From Paenibacillaceae bacterium GAS479 (GTDB lineage Bacteria; Bacillota; Bacilli; Paenibacillales; Paenibacillaceae): a DNA stretch of 64,000 nucleotides. The position numbers and the translations under genes are program-made. Location: contig LT629764.1 in assembly GCA_900105225.1 (NCBI GenBank), forward strand, positions 5,455,720 through 5,519,719. The letters run 5' to 3'. Shown in pieces: positions 27,631-36,521 of this stretch (its first letter is position 1; each line of letters begins with the position of its first letter). The notes below the pieces were generated by a model, which was not told where the DNA came from, made no database searches, and saw only the letters and a list, made by a program, of their open reading frames with translations.

Positions 27631-28283
27631 CCTCCCTCCCCCTTTCTCTCCAGCTCGATAATGCGGTCCAGATAAGGCCGACACTCTTCCAAACCATGCG
27701 TCACCATGACGATGCTCATGCCATGTATCTCGACCATATGGCGCATCAGCTCGTAAAAGCCTCTGCGGCTCTCTTCATCCATACCGGTTGTAGGCTCATC
27801 CATAACGAGCAGATCCGGTCTCTGTGCAAGCGCTCTGGCAATGCAGATACGCTGCTTCTGTCCACCGGACAACTCGCCGATCCGCCGCTCTCGTAGCTGC
27901 CACATACCAACCTGGCGCAATGATTTCTCTGCCAGCGCCCGATCATCAGCAGTTATCCTCCGCAGCCAGGAGCCACGGTTCCAGCAGCCTGACAGCACGA
28001 ACTCATACACATTGCTCGGGAATCCACCGTTGAAGGCAGCTATCTGCTGAGGCACGTAACTTACCGTCAGCTTCCGGCCGTCATCTCGTTTTGGGGCAAG
28101 ATAAGCTTTGCCTTTCCATGGCTTCAGCAATCCCAGCATCAGCTTCAACAGCGTCGTCTTGGATGCACCATTGGGCCCGGTTACCGCCACAAACTCCGAG
28201 CTATGCACCTCAATCGTCGCATTATGGAGACTTGGCTTGTCATTGTATCCGAACTCTACCTCTTTCAAGGAGGCCAGCAGCAT
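27576..28283 (-). CDS. znuC: Zinc ABC transporter ATP-binding protein
   Basis: A complete ATPase of about 235 residues: Walker A reads GPNGASKTT, with serine in place of the usual glycine before lysine, a variation I recall in Bacillus ZnuC/AdcC proteins. It also has signature LSGGQKQR, Walker [13 protein letters not shown] and the switch VMVTHGLEE. It is the first gene of znuCBA; the promoter and Zur boxes lie about 100-160 bp upstream. The start is the ATG at 28283 or one four codons earlier; spacing from AGAGG slightly favours the former. Confidence 0.92.
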   Translation of the reverse strand: MLLASLKEVEFGYNDKPSLHNATIEVHSSEFVAVTGPNGASKTTLLKLMLGLLKPWKGKAYLAPKRDDGRKLTVSYVPQQIAAFNGGFPSNVYEFVLSGCWNRGSWLRRITADDRALAEKSLRQVGMWQLRERRIGELSGGQKQRICIARALAQRPDLLVMDEPTTGMDEESRRGFYELMRHMVEIHGMSIVMVTHGLEECRPYLDRIIELERKGEGGWKCCTTTLCNEHSEPVL

Positions 28284-28377
28284 AGGCCATCCCATCCTCT
28301 CTGATCTATATCGTAATATTTACTCTTTGATTCTAAAGAAAAACGCCGCCCTGTGCACAACAGTTCAGCGAAGAAAG

Positions 28378-28447
28378 TTGTAATCATTACACTTAACGTA
28401 TAGTAACAGGCCTATTAGGCTCTGTCAATGATAATAATTACGATGAA
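28378..28447 (-). promoter_or_regulatory. znuCBA promoter flanked by two Zur boxes
   Basis: On the minus strand a TTGACA -35 (28423-28428), a 17-bp spacer and a TACTAT -10 (28400-28405) form a sigma-A promoter for znuC. GTAATCATTAC (28380-28390), the perfect core of the Bacillus Zur operator, falls at about the start of transcription. A second, imperfect box (GATAATAATTAC, 28430-28441) sits just upstream of the -35. Zur with zinc would block this promoter. Confidence 0.82.
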
Positions 28448-28472
28448 AGTGACTCAGCACGAGGAATGCTGA

Positions 28473-28931
28473 TCATTCAACTCCAACACCTGCGCGTTCC
28501 CTTTGGCAAGCCTCGCAAATTCCGTAGACCTCAAAGCGGTGGTTCATGATCTTGAAGTTGCCGGGCAGCTTCATCTCCTGCTCCATCGGGCAGTACTCGA
28601 ACGTAAGCGTCTTCTCACAATTGGTGCAGATCAAATGATGATGATGATGATGAATGCAAGCAGCCTTGAATTTGAGGCCCGCGTCCATGGAATAGAACTG
28701 CTCCAGTACGCCCATTTCACTCATCAGTCGCAAATTGCGGTACACCGTATCAAAGCTTACACCCGGATAATAAGCAGCCATCGCTTCATATACATCCTTG
28801 GGCGACAAGTAGCCGTCGCTGCCAGCGAAAATTTCTGCCAGCCTGCGGCGCTGCTCGGTAATTCGCCACCCTCCGCGAGCCATCGCTTCGATCATTTGCT
28901 TCGCTGCGTCGTCCGTATGGGTATGTGCCAT
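28473..28931 (-). CDS. zur: Fur-family zinc-responsive repressor Zur
   Basis: The 152-residue protein has a Fur winged helix (RITEQRRRLAEIFAGSDGYL, SFDTVYRNLRLM) and a dimerisation domain with a six-histidine run at about residues 94-99 and two CxxC motifs (CTNC, CEAC) that form the structural zinc site. Fur proteins are named by metal; the adjacent znuCBA operon with Zur-type boxes makes Zur the best call over Fur or PerR. It is transcribed in the same direction as znuC, ending 190 bp before it, and probably has its own promoter (TACAAT near 28977). Confidence 0.9.
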   Translation of the reverse strand: MAHTHTDDAAKQMIEAMARGGWRITEQRRRLAEIFAGSDGYLSPKDVYEAMAAYYPGVSFDTVYRNLRLMSEMGVLEQFYSMDAGLKFKAACIHHHHHHLICTNCEKTLTFEYCPMEQEMKLPGNFKIMNHRFEVYGICEACQRERAGVGVE

Positions 28932-29019
28932 AATCCAATCTCCTTCTGCGCCGCATATAAGAATCGTACCTTATTGTACCACATCAGCGGGCGCATTCGA
29001 AATCGGATTAGGGACCAAG

Positions 29020-29050
29020 CAAAAACCGGCTGGCCCAGGGCCAACCGGTT
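29020..29050 (-). terminator. Terminator after the micro-ORF
   Basis: A 13-bp stem with one mismatch (AACCGGCTGGCCC / GGGCCAACCGGTT) and single-base loop is followed on the minus strand by TTTTTGC. It lies 22 bp beyond the 25-codon ORF, marking it as a separate short transcript. Confidence 0.8.
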
Positions 29051-29071
29051 CAATCAGGGTTCTTCCCGCTA

Positions 29072-29149
29072 CTACTTTCCGTTACCCTTGGACAGCTGAA
29101 TCATCGAAATGACGAGCGCCAACAGGGCAATCAACGTTTCCGTACTCAT
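29072..29149 (-). CDS. 25-residue hydrophobic membrane peptide
   Basis: An ATG at 29149 with a perfect AGGAGG 8 nt upstream opens a 25-codon frame starting MSTETLIALLALV and ending SKGNGK, closed by tandem TAG codons and then a terminator. The composition is one hydrophobic helix with a short basic tail, like type I toxins of the TxpA/BsrG or holin-like class, or like small sporulation membrane peptides. A convergent antitoxin RNA was not identified. Gene reality is well supported by the ribosome site and terminator; function is inferred. Confidence 0.62.
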   Translation of the reverse strand: MSTETLIALLALVISMIQLSKGNGK

Positions 29150-29362
29150 GAAAACCGCCTCCTGAAGCGTGGGCTTCTATCGGCCGGCTTCCTCTCCCAT
29201 GAGTGTATAGCGGATCTGCTTCCCCCTTATCAGGCTTATTCAAGCAATGCTCCATTTATGACCGAAATTGCTGAAAAATAGCTCTCCCACTTCCTGCCAC
29301 TTGAACGTATACTAGTTAAAAGTGCCTCACGAACACATCCTTCATATCAAGGGGAGACCCTC

Positions 29363-29635
29363 ATGAACATCTATCTGATCCTGCTCGCTTTGTTCATGTA
29401 TCTTATCGCCTATTTCACCGGCGTCAAGCGAACGTCTTGGCTGCTCTCCGCTTTTGCGCCCGGCAAAGTCCGCAACCGCGATAAGCTGTTCAGGACCGTC
29501 TCTCTTTATAACCTGATTGCATGCGTTATTGTGTTTTTCGTCGGTATTATCAATCTCCCCGAGTTGTCCTATCTGCTTGTGCTCATTGGCTGTGGTTATG
29601 TCATCCTGCTGTTCTACTGTAATCGAAGCATGTAG
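29363..29635 (+). CDS. Small membrane protein, DUF3784-like
   Basis: A 90-residue protein with three hydrophobic segments and the pattern YFTGVKRTSWLLSAFAPGKV followed by DKLFRTV, which resembles DUF3784 proteins. AAGGGGAG lies 8 nt before the ATG. No function is known. It ends at a bidirectional terminator shared with odhB. Confidence 0.75.
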   Translation: MNIYLILLALFMYLIAYFTGVKRTSWLLSAFAPGKVRNRDKLFRTVSLYNLIACVIVFFVGIINLPELSYLLVLIGCGYVILLFYCNRSM

Positions 29636-29643
29636 GCGTACGC

Positions 29644-29682
29644 AAAACAAGCCCAGGATCTGCGGATCCCGGGCTTGTTTTG
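29644..29682. terminator. Bidirectional terminator between convergent genes
   Basis: AAAACAAGCCC and GGGCTTGTTTT arms with an inner GGATC/GATCC form a long stem with A and T tails on opposite sides, serving both the small membrane protein gene and odhB. Confidence 0.85.
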
Positions 29683-29702
29683 TCCATGCGTATTTGAAAC
29701 CA

Positions 29703-30968
29703 TTAACCTTCCAGAAGCAGCGATTCCGGATCTTCAAGCAGCTCTTTGACCGTGACGAGGAAGCGTACTGCTTCAGCGCCATCAACAATGCGGTGGTCGT
29801 AAGAAAGCGCGAGGTACATCATCGGACGGTTCTCCATGCGCGTCTCGTCGATAGCGACAGGACGGAGCTGGATTTTGTGCATACCGAGAATACCAACCTG
29901 CGGCGCATTGAGAATCGGAGTGGACAGCAGCGAGCCAAACACGCCGCCGTTCGTAATCGTGAACGTTCCGCCTTGCAGATCGGACAGAGCAAGCGAGTTT
30001 TTGCGAGCTTTGCCAGCCAGCTCGGTGATCGATTTCTCGATACCAGCGAAGCCGAGGCGATCCGCATCACGTACGACTGGTACAACCAGGCCGTCTGGAG
30101 CGGCTACGGCGATACCGATGTCATAGTATTTTTTGATGATAAGATCGTCGCCGTCGATTTCCGCATTGAGCAGCGGGAATTTCTTAAGCGCGCCAACAAC
30201 AGCTTTGGTGAAGAAGCTCATAAAGCCGAGGCCAACTTCGTTTTTCTCTTTGAAAGCATCCTTGCGGCGCTTGCGCACATCGAGGATGGCAGTCATGTCG
30301 ACTTCGTTAAATGTCGTCAGCATCGCAGCGGTTTGCTGAGCTTCTACGAGGCGCTTGGCGATCGTCTGACGACGACGGGACATTTTGGTGCGCTCGACAG
30401 GCTTGCCAGGCTGCTCCGCGAAGGAAGGCTTGGACGCCGCAGCAGGTGCTGCCGCTGGACGTGCCGGAGCGGCTGCTGGAGCCGAATTGTGACTGGCAAC
30501 ATCTTGGTTGTAAATGCGGCCGTTAGGATCGGAACTTTTCACTTGGTTCAGATCGATGCCGAGTTCGCGAGCCATCTTGCGCGCCGATGGAGACGCGATA
30601 GCGCTGCCTTCGGACGCTGCGCTCGTTGGAGCTGCAGCAGGAGCAGGAGCCGTTGAAGCCGGAGCGGCTGCTGGAGCAGCAGGAGTCTCCGTCTGTACGG
30701 GCTGGGCTGGAGCGGCAGGAGCAGCTGCTGCTCCGCCCTCGCCGATAATGCCGATCGATTCGCCGACAAGTACCGTTTCGCCTTCGCCCTTAAGAATGCT
30801 GGACAGAACGCCGCTGGACTCCGAGCTGATTTCCAGGTTTACTTTATCTGTTTCAAGCTCAAGCAGCAGGTCGCCTTGACTTACCGCTTCCCCTTCTTTC
30901 TTGAGCCATTTAGTAATTGTTGCTTCTGAGATGGATTCGCCTAGATCTGGAACTTTAATATCAGACAC
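29703..30968 (-). CDS. odhB: 2-oxoglutarate dehydrogenase E2 (dihydrolipoyllysine succinyltransferase)
   Basis: The 421-residue protein has the E2 order: a lipoyl domain with the modified lysine in [11 protein letters not shown] (near residue 43), an Ala/Pro-rich linker, a peripheral-subunit-binding domain ([20 protein letters not shown]), a second linker and a catalytic domain ending with [15 protein letters not shown] (active-site His and Asp). It transfers succinyl groups to CoA in the TCA cycle. It follows odhA by 6 bp. A lipoamide dehydrogenase gene is not in the window and must be supplied elsewhere. Confidence 0.96.
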   Translation of the reverse strand: MSDIKVPDLGESISEATITKWLKKEGEAVSQGDLLLELETDKVNLEISSESSGVLSSILKGEGETVLVGESIGIIGEGGAAAAPAAPAQPVQTETPAAPAAAPASTAPAPAAAPTSAASEGSAIASPSARKMARELGIDLNQVKSSDPNGRIYNQDVASHNSAPAAAPARPAAAPAAASKPSFAEQPGKPVERTKMSRRRQTIAKRLVEAQQTAAMLTTFNEVDMTAILDVRKRRKDAFKEKNEVGLGFMSFFTKAVVGALKKFPLLNAEIDGDDLIIKKYYDIGIAVAAPDGLVVPVVRDADRLGFAGIEKSITELAGKARKNSLALSDLQGGTFTITNGGVFGSLLSTPILNAPQVGILGMHKIQLRPVAIDETRMENRPMMYLALSYDHRIVDGAEAVRFLVTVKELLEDPESLLLEG

Positions 30969-30974
30969 TTGCTT

Positions 30975-33839
30975 CTACCTCCCAAGTAAAATCGTGTTCA
31001 ACGCTTTTTGCTGCAGCGAGAGCGAAAGAATGGATTGTTGTTCAGCAGCGTGAACATCCTGATGGCCGCTTGCTGGACTGGAACGGTCTGGGCGACCGAT
31101 GTAATGAACCGATTTGCCGCCGGCAACCTCGCGGATGCGCGACTCCATGAACGTCCATGCGCCCATGTTTTTCGGTTCTTCCTGAACCCAGACGATCTCT
31201 TCCAGCTTGTTGTAGCGGGAAATGATCTCGGCAATCTCTTTGTCCGGGAATGGATAAAGCTGCTCCACGCGAACAATATGCAGCCAGCTCATATCTCTCT
31301 CACCAGCGGACTCAAGCGCCTCTTCAAGATCGACGGCTACTTTGCCGCTGCACAAAATCAAACGACGCACAGCAGATGCCTTCGTACCGAGACCCGGCTG
31401 CTCAAGCACAAGCTTGAACGTACCCGTAGCCAGATCCTCACCAGGAGACAGAACGCGCGGATTGCGAATCAAGCTCTTCGGCGACATCAGTACAAGCGGA
31501 CGAGCTCCTTCATGCTCCGTCCAGGCAGCCTGGCGGCGAAGCAGATGGAAGTACTGGGCAGCGGTACTGAGGTTAGCCACAGTCCAGTTGTTCTCAGCGG
31601 ACAGCTGCAGGAAGCGCTCAAGGCGCGCACTGGAATGCTCCGGTCCTTGACCTTCATAACCATGCGGCAGCAGCATCGCCAAGCTGGAACGCTGTTTCCA
31701 TTTTGTGCGACCCGCAGAGATGAACTGGTCGAAAATAACTTGCGCCGAGTTGGCGAAATCGCCGTACTGCGCTTCCCAGATCGTAAACGTCTCTGGCGAG
31801 AACACGTTATAACCATATTCAAAACCGAGCACTGCGCCTTCCGTAAGCGGGCTGTTGTAAACGGCAAAGCTTGCCTTAGCCTGCGGGAAATGGTGCATCG
31901 GAGAGAACTTCTCACCCGTTTTATGGTCATTGAGCACGATATGACGATGCGAGAACGTAGCGCGCTCTGCATCCTGTCCGCTCATGCGGATCGGTCTGCC
32001 ATCAGCAAGAATTGTCGCGAACGCCAGCGTTTCGGCCAGCGCCCAGTCCACTTTCTCGCCTTGGTCAAGCATCGTGCCACGGCGTTGCAGGATACGCTGC
32101 AGCTTCGGATAAACCGTGAAGCTTTTTGGATAGTTGAGCAGCGCAGCATTGATTTCTTTCAGCTTCTCAAGCGGAACTGCGGTCTCTGTTGTCTCTGGTG
32201 CAACAGGAATCGGACCTTGGTTCAGATGTTTGCCTACGGAAGCCTTTTCCTTCATCGTATCGTACGCATTTTGCATTTCGGCCTGAACATTCTGAATCAT
32301 CTTGTCAATGTCGGCAGCGCTCATTGCACCTTCCGCCTTCAGACGCTCGGCATACAAAGTAGCCACCGTTTTGTGCTTGCGCACTTTCTCATAAACGAGC
32401 GGCTGAGTGCCTTCAGGATCATCCATCTCATTGTGGCCATAACGACGATAGCCGACCAGATCAATCAAGAAGTCCTTCTTGAACTTTTCACGATATTCGC
32501 AAGCCAGACGGACTGCCGCGATACAAGCTTCCGGCTCATCGGCGTTAACATGCACGATTGGAATCTCATATCCCTTGGCAAGGTCACTCGCGTAATGCGT
32601 AGAGCGGGAATCCTTGCTGTCGGTCGTGAAGCCGATTCGGTTGTTCGCGATGATGTGGATGGAACCGCCGTTGCTGAAGCCTTCGAGCTGAGTGAAATTG
32701 AGCGTCTCCGCCACAATACCCTCGCCTGGGAAAGCCGCATCGCCGTGAACCTGAATCGCAATCGACTTGCTTGGGTCCCTCTGTGGATAACCCGGCTTGG
32801 TGCGGTCTTCCTGCGCCGCGCGGGAGAAGCCTTCCACGACGGAGTTGACATATTCCAAGTGACTCGGGTTGTTGGCGAGCAATACGCGCGCTCCCGAGAA
32901 TACGGAACGGTCTGCGCCGAGATGGTATTTGACATCGCCTGCCCAGCCGGAGTTGATGCCTACTGAGCCTTCAGATGGTACAAGCTCCTTGTTAGGCGCA
33001 TGGTGGAACTCGGAGAAAATTTTCTCGTAAGGCTTGCCGAGTACATGCGCAAGCACATTCAACCGACCGCGATGCGCCATCCCCATCAGAATATGACTAG
33101 CGCCGTCCTGAACCACCTGACGGACAACCTCGTCGATAACCGGAATGAGCATGTCGACACCTTCAACGGAAAACCGTTTTTGGCCGACGAATGTGCGATG
33201 CAGATAAGCTTCGAATTGTTCAACATGAATGAGCAAGTCAAGGAGAGCTTTGCGCTCTTCCGGGTTCAGGGAGGCGTTGGCAATGCCGGATTCAGCTTTC
33301 GAGCTAAGCCAATCGCGTTCTGTCTCGTCATGAACGTGGCTGAACTCGAATCCGATGGATTGGGTATAGGAGTTGCGAAGCTTCTGGATCGCTTCCCAGC
33401 CGTTCGTAACGCTGGCGGGAGCATGGTCCCAGAGAATGGAAGCTGGGAATCGACTTAGGTCCGACTCGTTCAGCTCAAAAGTGGAAGGCTCAACTAAACG
33501 TGTATCTGAAGATGCACGCAGGCCGAGCGGATCAGTATTGGCGGCCAGATGGCCGTAAGTACGGATGTTGCCTACCAGTTTTTCGGCGGCAACCAGTTTT
33601 TTGAGCAGCGAAGCATCAACAGCAACTTGTCCAGATGGTGCAGATTGTGCAGCTGTCGTGCGGGAAACCTCAGGCGCTAGCTCTGCCGGTGGTGCTCCAA
33701 GTTCAGCGAACAGTTCGCGGAAGGAGACATCTACCGATTCCGGGTTGGTGCTGAAGAGCTCGTACTGCTCCTGGATGTAACCCAGGTTAGGTCCGAAAAA
33801 ATCTTTCCATTGCCTTCTCGTGTTTGATTCGTCGGTCAT
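30975..33839 (-). CDS. odhA: 2-oxoglutarate dehydrogenase E1
   Basis: The 954-residue thiamine-diphosphate enzyme matches full-length SucA/OdhA: N-terminal FFGPNLGYIQEQYELF, the HRGRLNVLAHVLGKP motif, GDAAFPGEGIVAETLN and NNRIGFTT for ThDP/Mg binding, and a transketolase-like C-terminal domain with LLPHGYEGQGPEHSSARLER. It decarboxylates 2-oxoglutarate and succinylates the lipoyl group of OdhB. First gene of odhAB. The frame is intact over nearly 3 kb, which argues against uniformly poor sequence quality in this window. Confidence 0.97.
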   Translation of the reverse strand: MTDESNTRRQWKDFFGPNLGYIQEQYELFSTNPESVDVSFRELFAELGAPPAELAPEVSRTTAAQSAPSGQVAVDASLLKKLVAAEKLVGNIRTYGHLAANTDPLGLRASSDTRLVEPSTFELNESDLSRFPASILWDHAPASVTNGWEAIQKLRNSYTQSIGFEFSHVHDETERDWLSSKAESGIANASLNPEERKALLDLLIHVEQFEAYLHRTFVGQKRFSVEGVDMLIPVIDEVVRQVVQDGASHILMGMAHRGRLNVLAHVLGKPYEKIFSEFHHAPNKELVPSEGSVGINSGWAGDVKYHLGADRSVFSGARVLLANNPSHLEYVNSVVEGFSRAAQEDRTKPGYPQRDPSKSIAIQVHGDAAFPGEGIVAETLNFTQLEGFSNGGSIHIIANNRIGFTTDSKDSRSTHYASDLAKGYEIPIVHVNADEPEACIAAVRLACEYREKFKKDFLIDLVGYRRYGHNEMDDPEGTQPLVYEKVRKHKTVATLYAERLKAEGAMSAADIDKMIQNVQAEMQNAYDTMKEKASVGKHLNQGPIPVAPETTETAVPLEKLKEINAALLNYPKSFTVYPKLQRILQRRGTMLDQGEKVDWALAETLAFATILADGRPIRMSGQDAERATFSHRHIVLNDHKTGEKFSPMHHFPQAKASFAVYNSPLTEGAVLGFEYGYNVFSPETFTIWEAQYGDFANSAQVIFDQFISAGRTKWKQRSSLAMLLPHGYEGQGPEHSSARLERFLQLSAENNWTVANLSTAAQYFHLLRRQAAWTEHEGARPLVLMSPKSLIRNPRVLSPGEDLATGTFKLVLEQPGLGTKASAVRRLILCSGKVAVDLEEALESAGERDMSWLHIVRVEQLYPFPDKEIAEIISRYNKLEEIVWVQEEPKNMGAWTFMESRIREVAGGKSVHYIGRPDRSSPASGHQDVHAAEQQSILSLSLQQKALNTILLGR

Positions 33840-34175
33840 TTGCCAACTACCTCCGTTAAGTGAAAAAGGTTGGTACGGATGATAACAATGAAGTCGATTC
33901 GCTGTCCTGCCCGTGAAAAGGCCGCCGGCATTTATACCGGCGGCCTGACAATAACAGCATGAAGGCGAGAAGTCCGTCTAAGCGACTCTTCTCGAGGTCA
34001 TTGAACAGGTTCGGCTTCGATTGTGCTTCTAGTATAAAGAAAATAAAGCGCTTATTCAACGTTTCACGAAAACCCTTTCTTAAAATTGTGTCGGACGTGT
34101 TCACAATTTGAGTCTACTAAGGATATTCCGTTTAATCCGACTTTACCGCTGTGTGAATTATCAATGCCAGTCCGT
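33840..34175. other. Gene-free stretch upstream of odhA
   Basis: Contains the odhA promoter region and a terminator at 33919-33946. No repeat, small ORF with a ribosome site, or riboswitch-like fold was seen. Confidence 0.5.
33917..33948 (-). terminator. Terminator of the aldehyde dehydrogenase gene
   Basis: A perfect 10-bp GC stem (33919-33928 and 33937-33946) is followed on the minus strand by TTTTC. Confidence 0.8.
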
Positions 34176-35624
34176 TCAAATCTCGTAAAAACCGCTCCTG
34201 AAGCTGACAAGTTTGGGTTCTGTCATATCCTCCACCGCGTATCGCACCCCTTCCCTGCCAGTCCCGCTATCCTTCAATCCTCCATAAGGCATATGGTCGA
34301 GTCGGAAAGTAGGAATATCATTAATCAAAACGCCTCCTGCCTGCAGCTCGCGGGCTGCCATAAGCGCCTTTTCCATATCCTTGGTGAACACACCGGCTTG
34401 CAGGCCGTAACGTGAGCGGTTCGCTTGCTTCATCGCCTCTCTCCAATCCGTGAAGGAACTAAGCGCAACCACCGGCCCGAACGCCTCCTCACAGCTAAGC
34501 TCCGCATCTTCTGGAACGGCTGTTAGTACAGCTGGCGTCATCAGATTATCCTTGAATTCGCCGCCGCAGCGCAGTACGGCGCCCCTTTTGACTGCGGCTT
34601 CCAGCCAGCCCTTAAGCCTGTCCGCCGCTTTTTTATTGATTAAAGGAGTGATTGCCGTCCCTTCATGGAGCGGATCTCCGGCTTGCAGCGCAAGCGCTCT
34701 TTCTGTCATCAACTTGGAGAACAGCTCAGCATGCTCCTCATGCACAACAATGCGCTGAACCGAGATGCATACTTGCCCGTTATAGGCAAACGCACCTGTT
34801 GCAGCTTCATCTGCGATCTTAGCAAGCTCCGTTTCGGTGAAACCCCGATCGATGATTAGCGGAGCGTTGCTGCCGAGCTCCAGTGTCACTTTGCGCAATC
34901 CCGCCATCGCACGAATTTGTTTACCGACGTCTGGGCTTCCGGTAAAAGTCACAAAAGCAACGCGAGGATTCGACACCAGTGTCCCGCCAAGCTCCTTCCC
35001 TTCCCCAGGGATAATGTTCAGCACACCAGCTGGAAGTCCCGCCTCCTCGAACAGCTCGGCAAGAAATAGCGCGGACAGCGGCGTTTGCTCAGCCGGCTTG
35101 AGGACGATAGTATTGCCGGCAGCAATCGCTGGACCGACTTTATGTGCAACGAGGTTGAACGGAAAATTAAACGGAGTGATCGCGCTCACAACTCCGACCG
35201 GCTCACGGGTTATGTACGCCGTGCGCCCTTCTCCGCGTGGCGCTGCATCCATAGGCACAGTCTCGCCGTGAATACCGCGCGCAGCTTCCGCAGCGAATAA
35301 ATACGTCTGCACGGTACGGGCAATTTCCGCCCGCGCTGCTTGAATCGGCTTGGCTGCTTCCAGCGCTACGATGCGAGCCGCTTCATCACTTCTGCGCTCC
35401 AGCAGGTCGGCAGCCTGATACAAAATGGAGCTTCTTTTATGCGCCGGGACGCTCCGAAACGACTCGAAAGCTGTTGCAGCCGTCTCTATGGCAAGCTCAG
35501 CCTGCTCCACAGATGCATATCCGACCTCAGCAAGTACCTCTCCGTTATAAGGGTTATGCAGCTTAACACGTCTTGCTCCGGGAACCCATTCTCCATTGAT
35601 CCATAACTTCATTTCCTGCGACAT
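34176..35624 (-). CDS. NAD(P)-dependent aldehyde dehydrogenase
   Basis: A 482-residue ALDH: TPFNFPFNL with the catalytic asparagine, the KPAEQTPLSAL and FTGSPDVGKQI cofactor loops, the ELGSNAPLII glutamate and the nucleophile in YNGQVCIS (near residue 288), ending in PYGGLKDSGTGREG. The sequence looks closest to the GAPN/lactaldehyde/sulfolactaldehyde group, but substrate cannot be settled by eye. It has its own terminator and is divergent from an XRE regulator, with a palindrome in between, so that regulator may control it. Confidence 0.9.
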   Translation of the reverse strand: MSQEMKLWINGEWVPGARRVKLHNPYNGEVLAEVGYASVEQAELAIETAATAFESFRSVPAHKRSSILYQAADLLERRSDEAARIVALEAAKPIQAARAEIARTVQTYLFAAEAARGIHGETVPMDAAPRGEGRTAYITREPVGVVSAITPFNFPFNLVAHKVGPAIAAGNTIVLKPAEQTPLSALFLAELFEEAGLPAGVLNIIPGEGKELGGTLVSNPRVAFVTFTGSPDVGKQIRAMAGLRKVTLELGSNAPLIIDRGFTETELAKIADEAATGAFAYNGQVCISVQRIVVHEEHAELFSKLMTERALALQAGDPLHEGTAITPLINKKAADRLKGWLEAAVKRGAVLRCGGEFKDNLMTPAVLTAVPEDAELSCEEAFGPVVALSSFTDWREAMKQANRSRYGLQAGVFTKDMEKALMAARELQAGGVLINDIPTFRLDHMPYGGLKDSGTGREGVRYAVEDMTEPKLVSFRSGFYEI

Positions 35625-35716
35625 TTTGTATCCTCCTCTATAACGCTATCGAGATATTAATTCTGTGAATCGAGAATATTCCGAGCATTTATCTACTTTT
35701 TTCTATCTTCCTCCGC

Positions 35717-35745
35717 TTGACATGATACAATTTGTATCATAAAGT
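35717..35745 (+). promoter_or_regulatory. Promoter with palindromic operator upstream of the XRE gene
   Basis: TTGACA (35717-35722), 17-bp spacer and TAAAGT (35740-35745) form a promoter toward the XRE gene. The spacer is almost entirely the perfect palindrome ATGATACAATTTGTATCAT (35722-35740), the size and placement of an XRE-type repressor site. Autoregulation and control of the divergent dehydrogenase are inferred. Confidence 0.7.
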
Positions 35746-35818
35746 TTGTTATAAGCGCTTGTTTTTATTGGCGTATGTGAGCCGTTATAGGTTCAGTCTG
35801 AAGTAAGGAGCTACCGAC

Positions 35819-36157
35819 ATGAATATGACTATGGGAGACCGTCTGCGAGAGCTTCGTCTCAGCAAAAACATGTCCCAGGAGGAGGTATCCCGCAATATCG
35901 GAATTACCCGCTCCGCTTACAGCCATTATGAGATCAATAACCGCCAGCCGGTTTATGAAACGCTCATGAAGCTGGCTGCCTTCTTCGAGGTCTCTCTGGA
36001 TTATATGATCGGCGGAGATCAAAATCAAAACGACAACCTTCTTTCCTCTGAGACGCTTGATCTCATCCATAAGCTGAATCGCATGGAGCCGGATAAGCGA
36101 AAAAAATCGATTGATAAAATGATGGATCTGCTCAAACAGACCGAATCAGCCGGTTAG
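35819..36157 (+). CDS. XRE family transcriptional regulator
   Basis: The 112-residue protein has a Cro/CI helix-turn-helix in residues 7-62 (LRELRLSKNMSQEEVSRNIG, ITRSAYSHYE), then a short C-terminal helix region (LDLIHKLNRMEPDKRKKSID) probably for oligomerisation. AAGGAG lies 9 nt before the first of three in-frame ATGs. It probably binds the palindrome 80 bp upstream. The overall form recalls small SinR/ImmR-like repressors. Confidence 0.88.
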   Translation: MNMTMGDRLRELRLSKNMSQEEVSRNIGITRSAYSHYEINNRQPVYETLMKLAAFFEVSLDYMIGGDQNQNDNLLSSETLDLIHKLNRMEPDKRKKSIDKMMDLLKQTESAG

Positions 36158-36216
36158 GCTCAATCAATCTCAAGCGTTGAGACACAGCAGGCGGGCGCTT
36201 CCAGCTCCCGCTGTAG

Positions 36217-36372
36217 ACGCTGCACTCTCAAAACTCCGCTTATCCACTAGCCTTCCCTTTTTGAGTGCAGCTGCACCCTCAGTATTCCCCCTTCCCTTCT
36301 GCTTCCCACTTTCAAGTGCAGCTTCACTCTCAATATCCAACCTTTCCTTCTGCTTCCCGCTTTTTGAGTGAC
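36217..36372. repeat. Degenerate tandem repeat, about 55-bp unit, three copies
   Basis: Units contain (T)GCACTCTCAA, CCTTCCCTTCTGCTTCCC and TTTTTGAGTGCA, so each junction forms TTGAGTGCAGCTGCACYCTCA-like palindromes. The strand asymmetry is pyrimidine-rich on the plus strand. It fills most of the gap between the XRE and methyltransferase genes. Confidence 0.65.
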
Positions 36373-36521
36373 ATATCCCCCGGACCAGCCTCTGCCCCTC
36401 TTGAATGTTTGGTATGAACTCATCTCTATGCGTTCCGGGCTTCTTCCTTCATTGCTTCCCCTTCTATCTCCCGATATAATAAATGGACGATTGCAAGAGG
36501 AAGGGACCGAGACAATTATTC

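Noticed and set aside
28640..28654. His-codon run in zur as an artificial His tag
   Set aside because: Fur-family proteins naturally carry a histidine-rich stretch at this position, in the native context between helix and CxxC motifs.
30000..33839. Large plus-strand frames opposite odhA, odhB and parE (up to 652 codons)
   Set aside because: They are antisense shadows of high-GC third-codon positions; they lack ribosome sites and known domains while the opposite strand encodes clear enzymes.
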